NCBI RefSeq assembly: GCF_000235425.2
Contig: NZ_KI912266.1
Location: 384,259 to 448,258 of the forward strand
Reading direction: 5' to 3'
DNA: 64,000 bases
From: Pseudofrankia saprophytica
GTDB lineage: Bacteria; Actinomycetota; Actinomycetes; Frankiales; Frankiaceae
Positions 52,412-62,311 of this stretch are shown one piece after another (the first letter of the stretch is position 1; each line of letters opens with the position of its first letter). The position numbers were made by a program, and so were the translations under genes. The notes under the pieces are model-generated. The model worked only from the letters and a program-made list of their open reading frames with translations. It did not search any database and was not told the origin of the DNA.

Positions 52412-54034
52412 GTGGCTAACTACACCGCCGGTCAGCAGAGCTGGGCCGGCACCCAGGACGCCCACCTGGCCTACCCACCGGCCGAGGAGCCCGCGGGCTG
52501 GCCATTCGCTCGCGGGCACGGCCTCGCCTCCAGGGGCGTGCCACCCCAGCCGACCTTCCAGGCGTCGGTTCCACCGCGCCCGGCGGTGCTTCCGCCCGGC
52601 GAGCTCGACACGGTGACCGGCCCGATCTCGCTCAGTACCTCCGCGCGCCGCGACCGCGCCGCCGAGCCACAGGGCGGCGGTTACGGGCACAGCTACGAGG
52701 GCTATCGGAGCCACCCGGACCCCGCCGGCCACGGCCGCCCCGACTACTCGGGCGGCCACGGCTACCCGCCGGGCGGCCAGGCCTATGCCGATGGTTACGG
52801 CTACGGCTACCCGAACGCTGACGGTGGCTACGCCGCCGACAGCGAGTACGCGGACGACACCGACTACGCGGTCCTCGATGACGGGTCGTCCTACGACGAC
52901 GCACTGGTCATCCCGGCCGTTCCACTGGGCACGACGTTCGTCGCCGCCACCCCGGCCGCTCGCTCGGCGCGGGGCACCGACACCAGGGCCTTCGACACCG
53001 GGGCCGACCAGGAGACGCGTACCCCCGGCAGGCGAGGCGCGCCGGGCGGCGGCAGCACCCGGGCAAAAGGCGAGAAGAGTGAAGGCGCACAGCAACGGGC
53101 TCCGGGAGCGCACCGGGCGCCTCTCGGGCGGCCTGGCAGCGCCAGGGCGAAGCTCGCCATCGCGAGCACGGCCTCGCTCGCCGGTCTGTCCGCGCTCGTG
53201 GGCAGCGCGGTGCTCGCCACGGACACCGGACCGCTGACCATTCCGGCCGGGCCGGGTGGCGGCACGTCGACGGGCCAGTTCCCAGCCGTCCAGTCGTCCG
53301 GCTCCGGGGCCGACTCGTCCGCGGCGAGTGCCTCGTCGCCGATCACGCCGGGCCTTACACCAGCGGTGCCGGTGATACCGCTCGTGCCCAACCAGTCCGA
53401 CTCCTCGGACGCCGGTGACGGCTACCTCGACGCCGCGGCCGGGTACGACCCGACGCTCGAGGCCCTCGCCCCGACATACGACGGCACGTACGACCCGACC
53501 GTGGACACCTCCACGGACTCCTCGTACCCGACGGACGGGCTCGGTAGCGGCGGGGTTCCGATCATCCCGCTCACCCCGCGAGACGTGTCCGCGCCCGACC
53601 CGACGACCGGCACTCCGGCCACCACGGCCGCGGACCAGCCGCCGACGGAGGGCTCGGTCTTCAACTGGTTCGGGATCGGCACCGTCCCCGAGACCGAAGC
53701 CGGCACGCCAAGCCCGTCGCCCACGGCCTCGCCGGGGCAGGACGACACGGCGCCCCCGCCGGACGCCACGACCGACCCCACCACCGCCCCCAGCGCCGCG
53801 GCGCCGACCGATCAGGCACCCGCACAGGCACCGGCACAGGCACCGGCATCGCAGGGGACCGACCAGGCTTCGACCACCCCGCCGCAGGACACGGCCACCC
53901 CGGCCGCGACCGACTCGGGCACCCCGGCCGACTCCACGGCCTCGATGCCCGTCGACCCGATCACGGTCGTCACCCTGGACCCGCTGGAGAACGTCGACTA
54001 TTTCACCAAGGCGACGATCGGCTGGTTCTCCTAG
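52412..54034 (+). CDS. Low-complexity single-span membrane protein
   Basis: Unrecognised. The 540-residue product starts at GTG 52412 (GGAG site 7 bases upstream). Residues 1-245 are rich in Gly, Tyr, Pro and Asp (HGYPPGGQAYADGYGYGYPN) and end in a basic stretch; one span follows (KLAIASTASLAGLSALVGSA, about 247-270), then 270 residues rich in Thr, Ser, Pro, Ala and Asp outside. Three VIP/IIP-type phrases (VPVIPLVPN, VPIIPLTPR) recur. It has the same plan as the upstream gene. Its C-terminal tail could span or anchor in the wall; no enzyme domain is seen. Confidence 0.7.
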   Translation: MANYTAGQQSWAGTQDAHLAYPPAEEPAGWPFARGHGLASRGVPPQPTFQASVPPRPAVLPPGELDTVTGPISLSTSARRDRAAEPQGGGYGHSYEGYRSHPDPAGHGRPDYSGGHGYPPGGQAYADGYGYGYPNADGGYAADSEYADDTDYAVLDDGSSYDDALVIPAVPLGTTFVAATPAARSARGTDTRAFDTGADQETRTPGRRGAPGGGSTRAKGEKSEGAQQRAPGAHRAPLGRPGSARAKLAIASTASLAGLSALVGSAVLATDTGPLTIPAGPGGGTSTGQFPAVQSSGSGADSSAASASSPITPGLTPAVPVIPLVPNQSDSSDAGDGYLDAAAGYDPTLEALAPTYDGTYDPTVDTSTDSSYPTDGLGSGGVPIIPLTPRDVSAPDPTTGTPATTAADQPPTEGSVFNWFGIGTVPETEAGTPSPSPTASPGQDDTAPPPDATTDPTTAPSAAAPTDQAPAQAPAQAPASQGTDQASTTPPQDTATPAATDSGTPADSTASMPVDPITVVTLDPLENVDYFTKATIGWFS

Positions 54035-54065
54035 CCGACAAGGTCGACTGGTTCTCCTAGCCGAC
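54022..54065. repeat. 18-base direct repeat over the stop codon
   Basis: CTGGTTCTCCTAGCCGAC occurs at 54022-54039 (including the real TAG at 54032-54034) and again at 54048-54065, 26 bases apart. It is a small duplication of the gene end. Confidence 0.85.
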
Positions 54066-54079
54066 GAGGAGCCCGAAAA

Positions 54080-54123
54080 GCAGGCCGGCCCCGTTCCCGC
54101 ATCGCGGGACGGGGCCGGCCTGC
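54080..54123. terminator. Terminator between the membrane-protein gene and the prenyl synthase
   Basis: Arms of 14 and 5 paired bases separated by a single-base bulge (54080-54100 with 54104-54123) around the loop ATC, between convergent genes. Confidence 0.8.
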
Positions 54124-54174
54124 GTCCGGGTCCGGTTGGGACGCGCTGATGGTCGGTCTGCTGGTGGTCGCGGT

Positions 54175-55176
54175 CTAGCCCGTGCGTGCGACGACGAAGT
54201 CGGCCAGGCTCTCGAGAGCGGCCTTGGCGGAGCCCTCCGGCAGCGGAGCCAGGCAGTCACGGGCGCTCGACGCCCAGGAGCTCAGCTGGGCGCGGGCCTC
54301 GTCCATTCCGGGGTGGGCGCGCAGGATCTCGATCGCCTCGCCGAGCGCCGCGTCCGAGGCGAAGCCGTCGGCCAGCAACTCGCGCAGCCGGTCCGCCCCC
54401 GCGTCCCGGCCGCGCAGGGCGTACAGCATCGGCAGCGTGCGGACGCCGGCCCGCAGGTCGGTGCCGGGGGTCTTGCCGGAGGCGGCGCTGTCGGAGGCGA
54501 CGTCGATGATGTCGTCGGACAGCTGGAAGCCGACGCCGATGCGCTCCCCGAAGGTGGCCATGATGTCGGCCGTCACCGGGTCGGCGCCGGCCATCATCGC
54601 GCCCAAGCGGCCGGACGCGGCGATCAGCGACGCGGTCTTGCCGGTGACGACCCGAAGGTAGTGCTCGACGGGGTCGTCGTCCGGCATCGGCCCGACGGTC
54701 TCGCGGATCTGGCCCTCGCACAGCGTCGCGATCGTCTGCGCGAGGATCCTGGTCGCCTCGGGGCCGAGGTCCGCGGTGATCTCCGAGGCCCGAGCGAACA
54801 GGTAGTCCCCGACGAGGATCGCCACCGTGTTCGTCCACCGGGCGTTGGCGGACGCGGCCCCGCGTCGCAGCGGGGCCTCGTCCATCACGTCGTCGTGGTA
54901 CAGGGTCGACAGGTGGGTCAGCTCGATGGCGGCCGCGGCCTGGATCACCTCCGGCGCGGCCGAGTCGGCGAAGTGCGCCGCGAGCAGCACCACCATCGGA
55001 CGGAAGCGTTTCCCGCCCGCGTCGGTGAGATGCCGCGACGCCTCCGTGACGAACGTGAACTCACTGCGGACCGCCTCGCGCAGGAGTCGCTCGACGTCGG
55101 TGAGGCCCGCTCGCACGGCGGATTCGAGATCAGGGTCTGCCCTGATCCCCATCGTGTCCAGCCCGGTTCTGCTCAT
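54175..55176 (-). CDS. trans-Polyprenyl diphosphate synthase (chain elongation, menaquinone side chain)
   Basis: Extends allylic diphosphates with isopentenyl diphosphate. The 333-residue product has GGKRFRPMVVLLAAHF, the first Asp-rich motif in THLSTLYHDDVMDEAPLRRG (DDxxD) and the second in GFQLSDDIIDVASD. Chain length is set by residues before the first motif and cannot be predicted surely; C35-C45 is likely. It follows nuoN closely on the same strand (7 bases), suggesting it belongs to the complex I / menaquinone unit, as in Streptomyces and Frankia. Confidence 0.93.
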   Translation of the reverse strand: MSRTGLDTMGIRADPDLESAVRAGLTDVERLLREAVRSEFTFVTEASRHLTDAGGKRFRPMVVLLAAHFADSAAPEVIQAAAAIELTHLSTLYHDDVMDEAPLRRGAASANARWTNTVAILVGDYLFARASEITADLGPEATRILAQTIATLCEGQIRETVGPMPDDDPVEHYLRVVTGKTASLIAASGRLGAMMAGADPVTADIMATFGERIGVGFQLSDDIIDVASDSAASGKTPGTDLRAGVRTLPMLYALRGRDAGADRLRELLADGFASDAALGEAIEILRAHPGMDEARAQLSSWASSARDCLAPLPEGSAKAALESLADFVVARTG

Positions 55177-55183
55177 ACCGCCA

Positions 55184-56770
55184 TCAGCGTACGAAGCCTG
55201 AGGCCGCCGCGTGACTGGCGAGGTCCAACAAAGGCTGCGGAGCCACGCCGAGAAGCAGGGTGACGAGCGCGCCGACGCCGACCGTGGCGTAGGTGAGGCT
55301 CGGCCGGGTGACCACGACCGGGCCGTCGGCCGGCGGGTCGGAGAAGAACATCAGCACGATCACCCGGACATAGAAGAACGCGGCGATCGCGCTGCACACC
55401 AGCGCGATGACGACCAGCGGGGTGGCGTCCCCCTCGATGGCCGACTGGAACACCGCGAACTTGCCGGTGAAGCCGCTGGTGAGCGGGATGCCGGCGAGCG
55501 CGAGCAGGAGGAAGGCGAAGATTCCCGCGAGCCATGGCGATGTCCGCCCAAGACCCTGCCACTGGGACAGGTCGCTGGCCTCGCCGTCGCTGGTGCGGAC
55601 CAGCGAGACGACGGCGAACGCGGCGATCGTCGTGAACCCGTAGGTGACCAGGTAGAACATCGAGCCGGACAGGCCGTCGGTGTTCGCGGCCGCCAGCCCG
55701 ACGAGCAGGAAGCCGGCGTGCGCGATGGCCGAGTAGGCCAGCATCCGCTTGATGTCGCGCTGGGTCAGCGCCAGCACGGCGCCGATGGCCATGGTGAGGA
55801 TCGCTACACCCCAGACGACCGGCCGCCAGTCCCACCGCAGCCCGCCGAAGGCGACGTAGAAGACCCGCAGCAGCCCGCCGAAGGCGGCGACCTTGGTGGC
55901 CGCGGCCATGAAGGCGGTGACCGGCGTCGGCGAGCCCTGGTAGACGTCCGGCGTCCAGGAGTGGAACGGCGCCGCGCCGATCTTGAAGAAGAAGCCGACG
56001 GCGAGCAGACCCACCCCGAGGTAGAGGTAGGTGTCGTTCGCGCCCGCGGTGCCGGCCGCGTCGGCGATGGCGCCGAGGCGCACGGTGCCGGCGTAGCCGT
56101 AGATCATCGCCAGGCCGTACAGGAAGAACGCCGACGAGAACGCGCCGAGCAGGAAGTACTTCAGCGCCGCCTCCTGCGAGAGCAGGCGCCGGCGGCGGGC
56201 GAGCCCGGCCAGCAGGTAGAGCGGCAGCGAGAGGATCTCCAGCGCGACGAACATCACCAGCAGGTTGTTCGAGGCGACGAACATCAGCATCCCGGAGACC
56301 GAGAAGGCCAGCAGCGGGTAGGCCTCGGTCTGGACCTCCTTGGAGGTCTGCATCGCGGTCGACCCCGCCGCGCCGGGAGTGACCGCCGCCGAGGCGACGA
56401 TGGCACCGCCCGAGGAGTCCAGCCGGCGTTCGGCGACCAGCAGCACCGTGAACAGGCCGAACAGCAGGATCGTGCCTTCCAGGAACAGCGTCGGGCCGTC
56501 GATGGCGAGCGCGCCGGACACCAGCGTGGAGCGGCGGGAGTGCAGCAGCACGACGGCGATGAACGCCGCGGCGAAGCCGGCGAAGGCAAGCAGCGGCTGG
56601 ATCCGCCGGCGGGCCGCGGGCGCCGCGAACGCCTCGACCAGGATGCCGGCGAACGCGAGCCCGAGCACGATCAGCAGCGGGCTGATCGAGGAGTACTCGA
56701 CGTGCGGCGTCTGGATCGGGGCGATGGTCGTCGCGGACGAGGCGCCGAGGAAGACGGGAGCGGCGCTCAC
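55184..56770 (-). CDS. nuoN: NADH-quinone oxidoreductase subunit N
   Basis: Antiporter-like proton-pumping subunit of complex I. The 528-residue product is highly hydrophobic with about 14 spans and the Mrp-type signature (FFFKIGAAPFHSWTPDVYQG, conserved Lys; later TQRDIKRMLAYSAIAHAGFL). The GTG start shares a base with the nuoM stop codon (TAGTG). Last nuo gene of the operon. Confidence 0.96.
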   Translation of the reverse strand: MSAAPVFLGASSATTIAPIQTPHVEYSSISPLLIVLGLAFAGILVEAFAAPAARRRIQPLLAFAGFAAAFIAVVLLHSRRSTLVSGALAIDGPTLFLEGTILLFGLFTVLLVAERRLDSSGGAIVASAAVTPGAAGSTAMQTSKEVQTEAYPLLAFSVSGMLMFVASNNLLVMFVALEILSLPLYLLAGLARRRRLLSQEAALKYFLLGAFSSAFFLYGLAMIYGYAGTVRLGAIADAAGTAGANDTYLYLGVGLLAVGFFFKIGAAPFHSWTPDVYQGSPTPVTAFMAAATKVAAFGGLLRVFYVAFGGLRWDWRPVVWGVAILTMAIGAVLALTQRDIKRMLAYSAIAHAGFLLVGLAAANTDGLSGSMFYLVTYGFTTIAAFAVVSLVRTSDGEASDLSQWQGLGRTSPWLAGIFAFLLLALAGIPLTSGFTGKFAVFQSAIEGDATPLVVIALVCSAIAAFFYVRVIVLMFFSDPPADGPVVVTRPSLTYATVGVGALVTLLLGVAPQPLLDLASHAAASGFVR

Positions 56771-58329
56771 TAGTGGCCTCCGGTGGTGGTCACACCGGCC
56801 ACCGGGACGCTCGGTGCCGGGTCGTGGTGCCCGACATCGGAGAACGTGGCCGTGACCGTCGGGTTGATGATGTCGATCAGAGGCTTCGGGTAGACGCCCA
56901 GGGCGACGATGAGCGCGACCACCGGTGCGACCACCAGCTTCTCCCGCAGGGAGAGGTCTGCGACGAGCTTGTTCTCCTCGTGCACGACCGGCCCGGTCAT
57001 CGTCCGCTTGTACAGGTGCAGCACGTAGAGGGCCGCCAGCACGATGCCGCAGGTCGCGACGATCGCCAGCGCCTTGTACTCGGTGAACGTGCCGACCAGG
57101 ACGAGGAACTCCGACACGAAGCTGTTCAGGCCGGGCAGCGCCAGCGACGAGAGCCCGGCGACGAGGAACACGCCCGCGAGGACCGGGGTGACCTTCGCCA
57201 TGCCGCCGTAGGCGTCGACGTCCCGGCTGCCGCGGCGGGCGACCAGGAAGCCGACCACCAGGAACAGCAGGCCGGTCGACAGGCCGTGGTTGACCATGTA
57301 GAGCACCGCGCCGGTGCCGGCCTGCGAGGTGAAGGCGAAGCAGCCCAGCGCGATGAAGCCGAAGTGGGCGAGCGACGTGTACGACACCAGCCGCTTCATG
57401 TCACGCTGCCCGATCGCGAGCAGCGCGCCGTAGAAGATGCCGATCACCGCGAGCGCGAGCACCAGCGGGGCGAAGTAGTCGGCCGCGTCCGGGAACAGCG
57501 GGATGCAGTAGCGGATCAGGCCGAAGGTGCCGACCTTGTCGAGCACCCCGACGAGCAGCACCGCGCCGCCGGTGGGCGACTGGGCGCCCGCGTCCGGCAG
57601 CCAGGTGTGGAACGGGAACAGCGGAGCCTTGATGGCGAACGCGATGAAGAAGCCGAGGAACAGCCACTTCTGCGTGCCCTCGCTGATGTGCATCTGGCGC
57701 AGCGCGGCGAAGTCGAACGTGCCGTGCCCGAGCTGGTGCACCGAGACCACGTAGAGGCCGATGACCGCGGCGAGCATCAGCAGGCCGCCGAACAGGCTGT
57801 AGAGCAGGAACTTGACCGCCGCGTACGAGCGCTGCGTCTGCTCCTTCGGCGCCCCGTAGCTCCCGATGAGGAAGTACATCGGGATGAGCATCGCCTCGAA
57901 GAAGACGTAGAACAGGAACACGTCGGTGGCCGCGAAGACGCCGACCATGCCGGCCTGCAGCGCGAGCAGCAGCGAGAAGAACGCCCCGACGCCGCGCTTG
58001 CCCTGCTCGGACTCGTGCCAGGAGGCCAGCACCACGACCGGCATCAGGACCGAGGCCAGCAGGATCAGCACGATCGAGATGCCGTCGGCGCCGACCGAGT
58101 AGGACACGCCGAACTGCTTGATCCAGTCATACCGCTGGGCGAACTGGAAGCCGGGCTTGTCGGGCTCGTAGGCGATGGTGGCGAGCACCGCGAGCACCAG
58201 CTCGACGAGCGTGAGGAACAGGGTGGCCTGCTTGGCCAGCGTGCTCGCACTCTTGGGCAGCAGCGCGACCAGGATCGCGCCGGCGACTGGGATGACCAGC
58301 AGGATCGTCAGCCAGGGAACGCTATGCAC
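56770..58329 (-). CDS. nuoM: NADH-quinone oxidoreductase subunit M
   Basis: Second antiporter-like membrane subunit of complex I, 519 residues and about 14 spans. It has the family blocks AIKAPLFPFHTWLPDAGAQS (conserved Lys and Pro) and QRDMKRLVSYTSLAHFGFIA. It starts one base after the nuoL stop. The C-terminal 50 residues (VINPTVTATFSDVG-like) are outside the fold. Confidence 0.96.
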   Translation of the reverse strand: MHSVPWLTILLVIPVAGAILVALLPKSASTLAKQATLFLTLVELVLAVLATIAYEPDKPGFQFAQRYDWIKQFGVSYSVGADGISIVLILLASVLMPVVVLASWHESEQGKRGVGAFFSLLLALQAGMVGVFAATDVFLFYVFFEAMLIPMYFLIGSYGAPKEQTQRSYAAVKFLLYSLFGGLLMLAAVIGLYVVSVHQLGHGTFDFAALRQMHISEGTQKWLFLGFFIAFAIKAPLFPFHTWLPDAGAQSPTGGAVLLVGVLDKVGTFGLIRYCIPLFPDAADYFAPLVLALAVIGIFYGALLAIGQRDMKRLVSYTSLAHFGFIALGCFAFTSQAGTGAVLYMVNHGLSTGLLFLVVGFLVARRGSRDVDAYGGMAKVTPVLAGVFLVAGLSSLALPGLNSFVSEFLVLVGTFTEYKALAIVATCGIVLAALYVLHLYKRTMTGPVVHEENKLVADLSLREKLVVAPVVALIVALGVYPKPLIDIINPTVTATFSDVGHHDPAPSVPVAGVTTTGGH

Positions 58330-58330
58330 G

Positions 58331-60304
58331 TCAGCCCGCCCTCACCAACAAAAGGGCACCGACCACGAGGACCGTGCCTCCCAACATCGAAAGTGCGTAC
58401 GTGCGGACGTAGCCGGTCTGGGTGCGCCGTAGCCGGCCGGACAGGCCACCGATGGCCGCCGCGGTCCCGCCGACCAGGCCATCGATGATGATCTTGTCGA
58501 ACCAGACCAGGAAGCGGACCAGGTAGTTGCCCGGGATCATGAACGCGGCCTCGTTGAAGGTGTTCGCGTACAGGTCGTGGCGGGCGGCGACGGTGAGCGG
58601 GCTGACCGCGGCGTCGGGCTTGGCCACCGCGTCCACCGGGCGCAGCTGGTAGCGCAGGACGGCGCCGGCCAGGCCGCCGGCGCTGACGACCAGGGTGAGC
58701 AGCGTGAGCACCGTCGGCGAGATCGTGTGGTCGGCCTCGCCGTGCTCGCCGACGACGGGGGCCAGCCAGTCCTGCAGGGTGCCACCGAGGACGAGCAGCG
58801 CTCCGGCGGCCACCGAGCCGACGGCCAGCAGGATCATCGGGCCGGTCATCGTGACGGGCGACTCGTGCGGGTGCTTCGCGTCCTCACCCTCGTGGGACCA
58901 GCGCGCCTTGCCGTGGAAGGTCATCAGGAACAGCCGCGTCATGTAGAAGGCGGTGATCCCGGCGCCGAGCAGGGCGACGATCCCAAGGATGTAGCCCGAT
59001 GTCCCACCCTTGTCGAACGCCGTCTCGATGATCTTGTCCTTGGTGAAGAAGCCGGAGAACGGCGGGCAGCCGATGATGGCCAGGTAGCCGAGGCCGAACG
59101 TCACCCAGGTGACCTTCATGTACTTCCACAGGCCGCCGTACCTGCGCATGTCCTGCTCGTCGTCCATCGCGTGGATGACCGAGCCGGAGCCGAGGAACAG
59201 GCCGGCCTTGAAGAAGCCGTGCGCGAGCAGGTGGGCGATGCCCAGGGCGTAGCCGGCCGGCCCGAGCCCGACGGCGAGGAACATGTAGCCGATCTGGCTG
59301 ACCGTCGAGTAGGCGAGCACCTTCTTGATGTCGTCGTAGGCGCAGCCGATCACGCACCCGATGAGGATGGTGACCGCGCCGATGATGACGACGACCGTGC
59401 GGGCGTCCTGCGTCTCGTTGAAGATCGGCGCCGACCGGGCGATCAGGTAGACACCGGCGGTGACCATCGTCGCCGCGTGGATGAGCGCGGAGATCGGGGT
59501 CGGGCCCTCCATGGCGTCCGGGAGCCAGGCCTGCAGCGGGAACTGGCCGGACTTGCCGCAGGCGCCGAGCAGCAGCAGCAGCGCGATCGCGGTGATGGTG
59601 CCCTGGCCGATGCCGCCGCCCGCGGCGGCGGTGAAGACGTGGTCATAGCTCGTGGAGCCGAGCGTGCTGAACATGAACATGATCGCGATCGCCAGGCCGA
59701 CGTCGCCGACGCGGTTCATGTAGAAGGCCTTGTTCGCCGCGGTGGCCGCCGCCGGCTTGTACTCCCAGAACTTGATGAGCAGGAAGCTGGAGAGGCCGAC
59801 GAGCTCCCAACCGGCGTACAGCGACAGGAAGTTGTTCCCCAGCACCAGCAGCAGCATGGAGGCGAGGAACAGGTTCATGTAGGCGAAGAACTTCCGCCGG
59901 CCCGGGTCGTGGGCCATGTAGCCGATCGAGTAGACGTGGATCAGCGTGCCCACACCGGTGATCAGCAGGACGAAGACGGCCGAGAGCTGGTCGACGAGCA
60001 GCCCCGCGTCGACCTGGAACCCGTTCACCGGTATCCAGGTGAACAGATGCTGGGAGACGGCGCGGTCCGAGCCGTCCCGGCCGACGAGAGTGAAGAAGAC
60101 GACCAGGCCGACGACGAAGCTCGCCAGTGCCGCGAGCGTGCCGAGCACGTGGCCGAACCTGTCGGTGCGCTTCCCGCCGAGCAGCAGCACCAGGGCGCCG
60201 GCCAGCGGCAGCGCGATGAGCAGCCAGGTCAGCGAGAACGCACCGCTCGCGGCGGCGTAGTGCACGGCGCCGCCCTCGGCGGCCGCGGGAAGCTCCGGCG
60301 TCAT
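58331..60304 (-). CDS. nuoL: NADH-quinone oxidoreductase subunit L
   Basis: Largest antiporter-like subunit of complex I, with the long lateral helix at its C-terminus. The 657-residue product has [40 protein letters not shown] and [20 protein letters not shown]. It is preceded by a 293-base region of repeats after nuoK, so it may depend on read-through from there. It could start slightly downstream; homology begins at about residue 25. Confidence 0.96.
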   Translation of the reverse strand: MTPELPAAAEGGAVHYAAASGAFSLTWLLIALPLAGALVLLLGGKRTDRFGHVLGTLAALASFVVGLVVFFTLVGRDGSDRAVSQHLFTWIPVNGFQVDAGLLVDQLSAVFVLLITGVGTLIHVYSIGYMAHDPGRRKFFAYMNLFLASMLLLVLGNNFLSLYAGWELVGLSSFLLIKFWEYKPAAATAANKAFYMNRVGDVGLAIAIMFMFSTLGSTSYDHVFTAAAGGGIGQGTITAIALLLLLGACGKSGQFPLQAWLPDAMEGPTPISALIHAATMVTAGVYLIARSAPIFNETQDARTVVVIIGAVTILIGCVIGCAYDDIKKVLAYSTVSQIGYMFLAVGLGPAGYALGIAHLLAHGFFKAGLFLGSGSVIHAMDDEQDMRRYGGLWKYMKVTWVTFGLGYLAIIGCPPFSGFFTKDKIIETAFDKGGTSGYILGIVALLGAGITAFYMTRLFLMTFHGKARWSHEGEDAKHPHESPVTMTGPMILLAVGSVAAGALLVLGGTLQDWLAPVVGEHGEADHTISPTVLTLLTLVVSAGGLAGAVLRYQLRPVDAVAKPDAAVSPLTVAARHDLYANTFNEAAFMIPGNYLVRFLVWFDKIIIDGLVGGTAAAIGGLSGRLRRTQTGYVRTYALSMLGGTVLVVGALLLVRAG

Positions 60305-60457
60305 CGCGGACCGGTCCCGAGGTGCGACGGCGTAACGCCGTCGAGGACTTCCAGCTTCACTGCAGTTCGTCCGTTCTTCGCTTAGCCGGCGGCGCGCACG
60401 CGTCGCGCGCCTGCGTCGGCCTAGTCCGGATCACTTGTGGGGCGGCTGGACGGGCTG
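60305..60457 (-). other. Leader region between nuoK repeats and nuoL
   Basis: About 150 bases, GC-rich, with small hairpins such as GACGGCGTAACGCCGTC (60328-60344). No promoter recognised. Confidence 0.4.
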
Positions 60458-60610
60458 GGCCCGTCAGTACTTCCAGAGGCAACGGCCGCCGGGCGTGCGG
60501 AGAAGATCTCTTCCGCGCGCCCGTAGGCCCGTCAGCACCTCAGAGGCAAGGCCGCCGGACGTACGAAGAGGATCATTTTCGCACGCCCTTTGGCCCGTCA
60601 GTACTTCAGC
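60458..60610 (-). repeat. Tandem repeats made of the nuoK gene end
   Basis: GGCCCGTCAG(T/C)AC begins three units at 60458, 60526 and 60592, periods 68 and 66 bases; the third contains the real nuoK stop codon (60598-60600). In the direction of transcription each reads CTGAAGTACTGACGGGCC or a close variant. Each of the two extra units holds a hairpin (60491-60522 with arms of 11 bases and one G-T pair; a weaker one at about 60559-60584). Confidence 0.85.
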
Positions 60611-60897
60611 AGGTTCACGTCGTCGACCGACGCCGACCTGCGCGTTCGGAAGATCGTCAGGATGATCGCGAGCCCGATGACGACCTCGGCAGCGGCCACC
60701 ACCATCACGAAGAAGGCGATGACCTGGCCCTCGAGGTTGCCCTGGATCCGGGAGAAGGTGACCAGCGACAGGTTCACGGCGTTGAGCATCAGCTCGACGC
60801 ACATGAACACGACGATCGCGTTGCGCCTGACCAGCACCCCGACCGCGCCGATCGCGAACAGCAGCCCGGACAGCACCAGGTAGTTCCCCGGGTTCAC
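60598..60897 (-). CDS. nuoK: NADH-quinone oxidoreductase subunit K
   Basis: Small membrane subunit of complex I, 99 residues, three spans. It holds the two conserved membrane glutamates ([19 protein letters not shown] and [20 protein letters not shown]). The GTG start overlaps the nuoJ stop (GTGA). Downstream, its end is repeated twice in tandem. Confidence 0.96.
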   Translation of the reverse strand: MNPGNYLVLSGLLFAIGAVGVLVRRNAIVVFMCVELMLNAVNLSLVTFSRIQGNLEGQVIAFFVMVVAAAEVVIGLAIILTIFRTRRSASVDDVNLLKY

Positions 60898-61751
60898 AGT
60901 CCGCTCCCCTTCCCGGCGCCGACCGGCGCCGTACCGTCAGCCGCGCCGGGCCCCGTGGCGTCCGGGCCGGATGGGTCCTCGCCGCCGGGCGCATCGCCGC
61001 CGACCGCGTCGCCGCCGGGCGCCAGCTCGGACGGCGCGCCGCCGACCAGGCCGTTCGAGCCACCAGGCAGCATCGGCCGCTGGTCGGCCGAGTCGGTCCG
61101 CGCGTACACGCCGGGGCCGGGCAGCGGAGTGAGCACCCCGCCGCTCTCGAACCGCCTGCGCAGGGTCTCCTTCTGCGACGGCCTCGGCCCGGTCCGCTCG
61201 CGGTGGCTGAGGATCATCGCGCCGACGGCCGCGATGACCAGCAGCGCGGACACCGCCTCGAAGGCGAACACGTAGTCGGTGAACAACAGCCGGGCGATGG
61301 CGTGGATGTTGCCACCGCCGGCCTTGTTCACGTCCGCGACACCGGCCGCGGGCTGCCCCTTGATGACCTTCCCTAGCGGGAAGACGAGCAGGCCCGCGAA
61401 GCCGAGGCCGAGCACGGCCGCCGCCAGCCGCTGCCCGCGCAGCGTCTCGACGAGGGACTCGGTCGAGTCGACGCCGATCAGCATCAGCACGAACAGGAAC
61501 AACACCATGATCGCGCCGGTGTAGACCACGATCTGCACGAAGCCGAGGAACGGCGCGTCCTGCAGCAGATAACAGACCGCCACACAGAACAGGTTGGCGA
61601 CCAACAGCAGTGCGCCGTGCACGGCGTTCTTCGCGAGCACCATGCCGAGCGCGCCAAGCACGGCGATCGGAGCGATGATCCAGAAGGTCAGCGCCTCACC
61701 ACCCGAGGTGCTGGTGATCGGCGCCGCCGCGGCGAGAAGGTGCGGGTCCAT
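60894..61751 (-). CDS. nuoJ: NADH-quinone oxidoreductase subunit J
   Basis: Membrane subunit of complex I with the hinge helix linked to quinone reduction. The first 190 residues are the NuoJ fold of five spans ([60 protein letters not shown]). The last 85 residues are Gly/Pro/Ala-rich and probably cytoplasmic, giving 285 residues against 184 in E. coli. The TGATG junction shares one base with nuoI. Confidence 0.95.
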   Translation of the reverse strand: MDPHLLAAAAPITSTSGGEALTFWIIAPIAVLGALGMVLAKNAVHGALLLVANLFCVAVCYLLQDAPFLGFVQIVVYTGAIMVLFLFVLMLIGVDSTESLVETLRGQRLAAAVLGLGFAGLLVFPLGKVIKGQPAAGVADVNKAGGGNIHAIARLLFTDYVFAFEAVSALLVIAAVGAMILSHRERTGPRPSQKETLRRRFESGGVLTPLPGPGVYARTDSADQRPMLPGGSNGLVGGAPSELAPGGDAVGGDAPGGEDPSGPDATGPGAADGTAPVGAGKGSGL

Positions 61752-62308
61752 CAGTGCTCCGAACCGGACCCGCCGTCGCGCGCCAGCTCCTGGAAGGCGG
61801 GCAACGGTGTGTTCGGGTCCCAGCGGTAGTAGTCGGTCTCGCTGTCACCGAGGTACATCGGGTGGGGCGCTGCCTCCATCCCCTCCCGTAGCGGCGCGAG
61901 CAGCTGCTCCTTGGTGAAGATCAGGTCGTTCCGGCTGTCATCGGCGAGCTCGTACTCGTTCGTCATGGTCAACGCCCTGGTCGGGCAGGCCTCGATGCAC
62001 AGCCCGCACATAATGCAGCGCAGGTAGTTGATCTGGTAGACCTTGCCGTACCGCTCGCCCGGTGAGAAGCGCTCCTCATCGGTGTTGTCGGCGCCCTCGA
62101 CGTAGATCGCGTCCGCCGGGCAGGCCCACGCGCACAGCTCGCAGCCGACGCACTTCTCCAGCCCGTCCGGGTGCCGGTTGAGCTGGTGACGGCCGTGGAA
62201 ACGCGGCGCCGTCTCCTTCTTCTCCTCCGGGTACGACTCCGTGACGGGCTTGCGGAACATGTTGCCGAAGGTGAGGCCGAAGCCCTTGAAAAAATCGAAG
62301 GAGCCCAT
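61751..62308 (-). CDS. nuoI: NADH-quinone oxidoreductase subunit I
   Basis: Ferredoxin-like subunit that carries two [4Fe-4S] clusters (N6a, N6b) to the quinone site. Both motifs are intact in the 185-residue product: [20 protein letters not shown] and [20 protein letters not shown]. The start ([20 protein letters not shown]) is family-typical. Three bases separate it from nuoH. Confidence 0.97.
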   Translation of the reverse strand: MGSFDFFKGFGLTFGNMFRKPVTESYPEEKKETAPRFHGRHQLNRHPDGLEKCVGCELCAWACPADAIYVEGADNTDEERFSPGERYGKVYQINYLRCIMCGLCIEACPTRALTMTNEYELADDSRNDLIFTKEQLLAPLREGMEAAPHPMYLGDSETDYYRWDPNTPLPAFQELARDGGSGSEH

Positions 62309-62311
62309 TGT

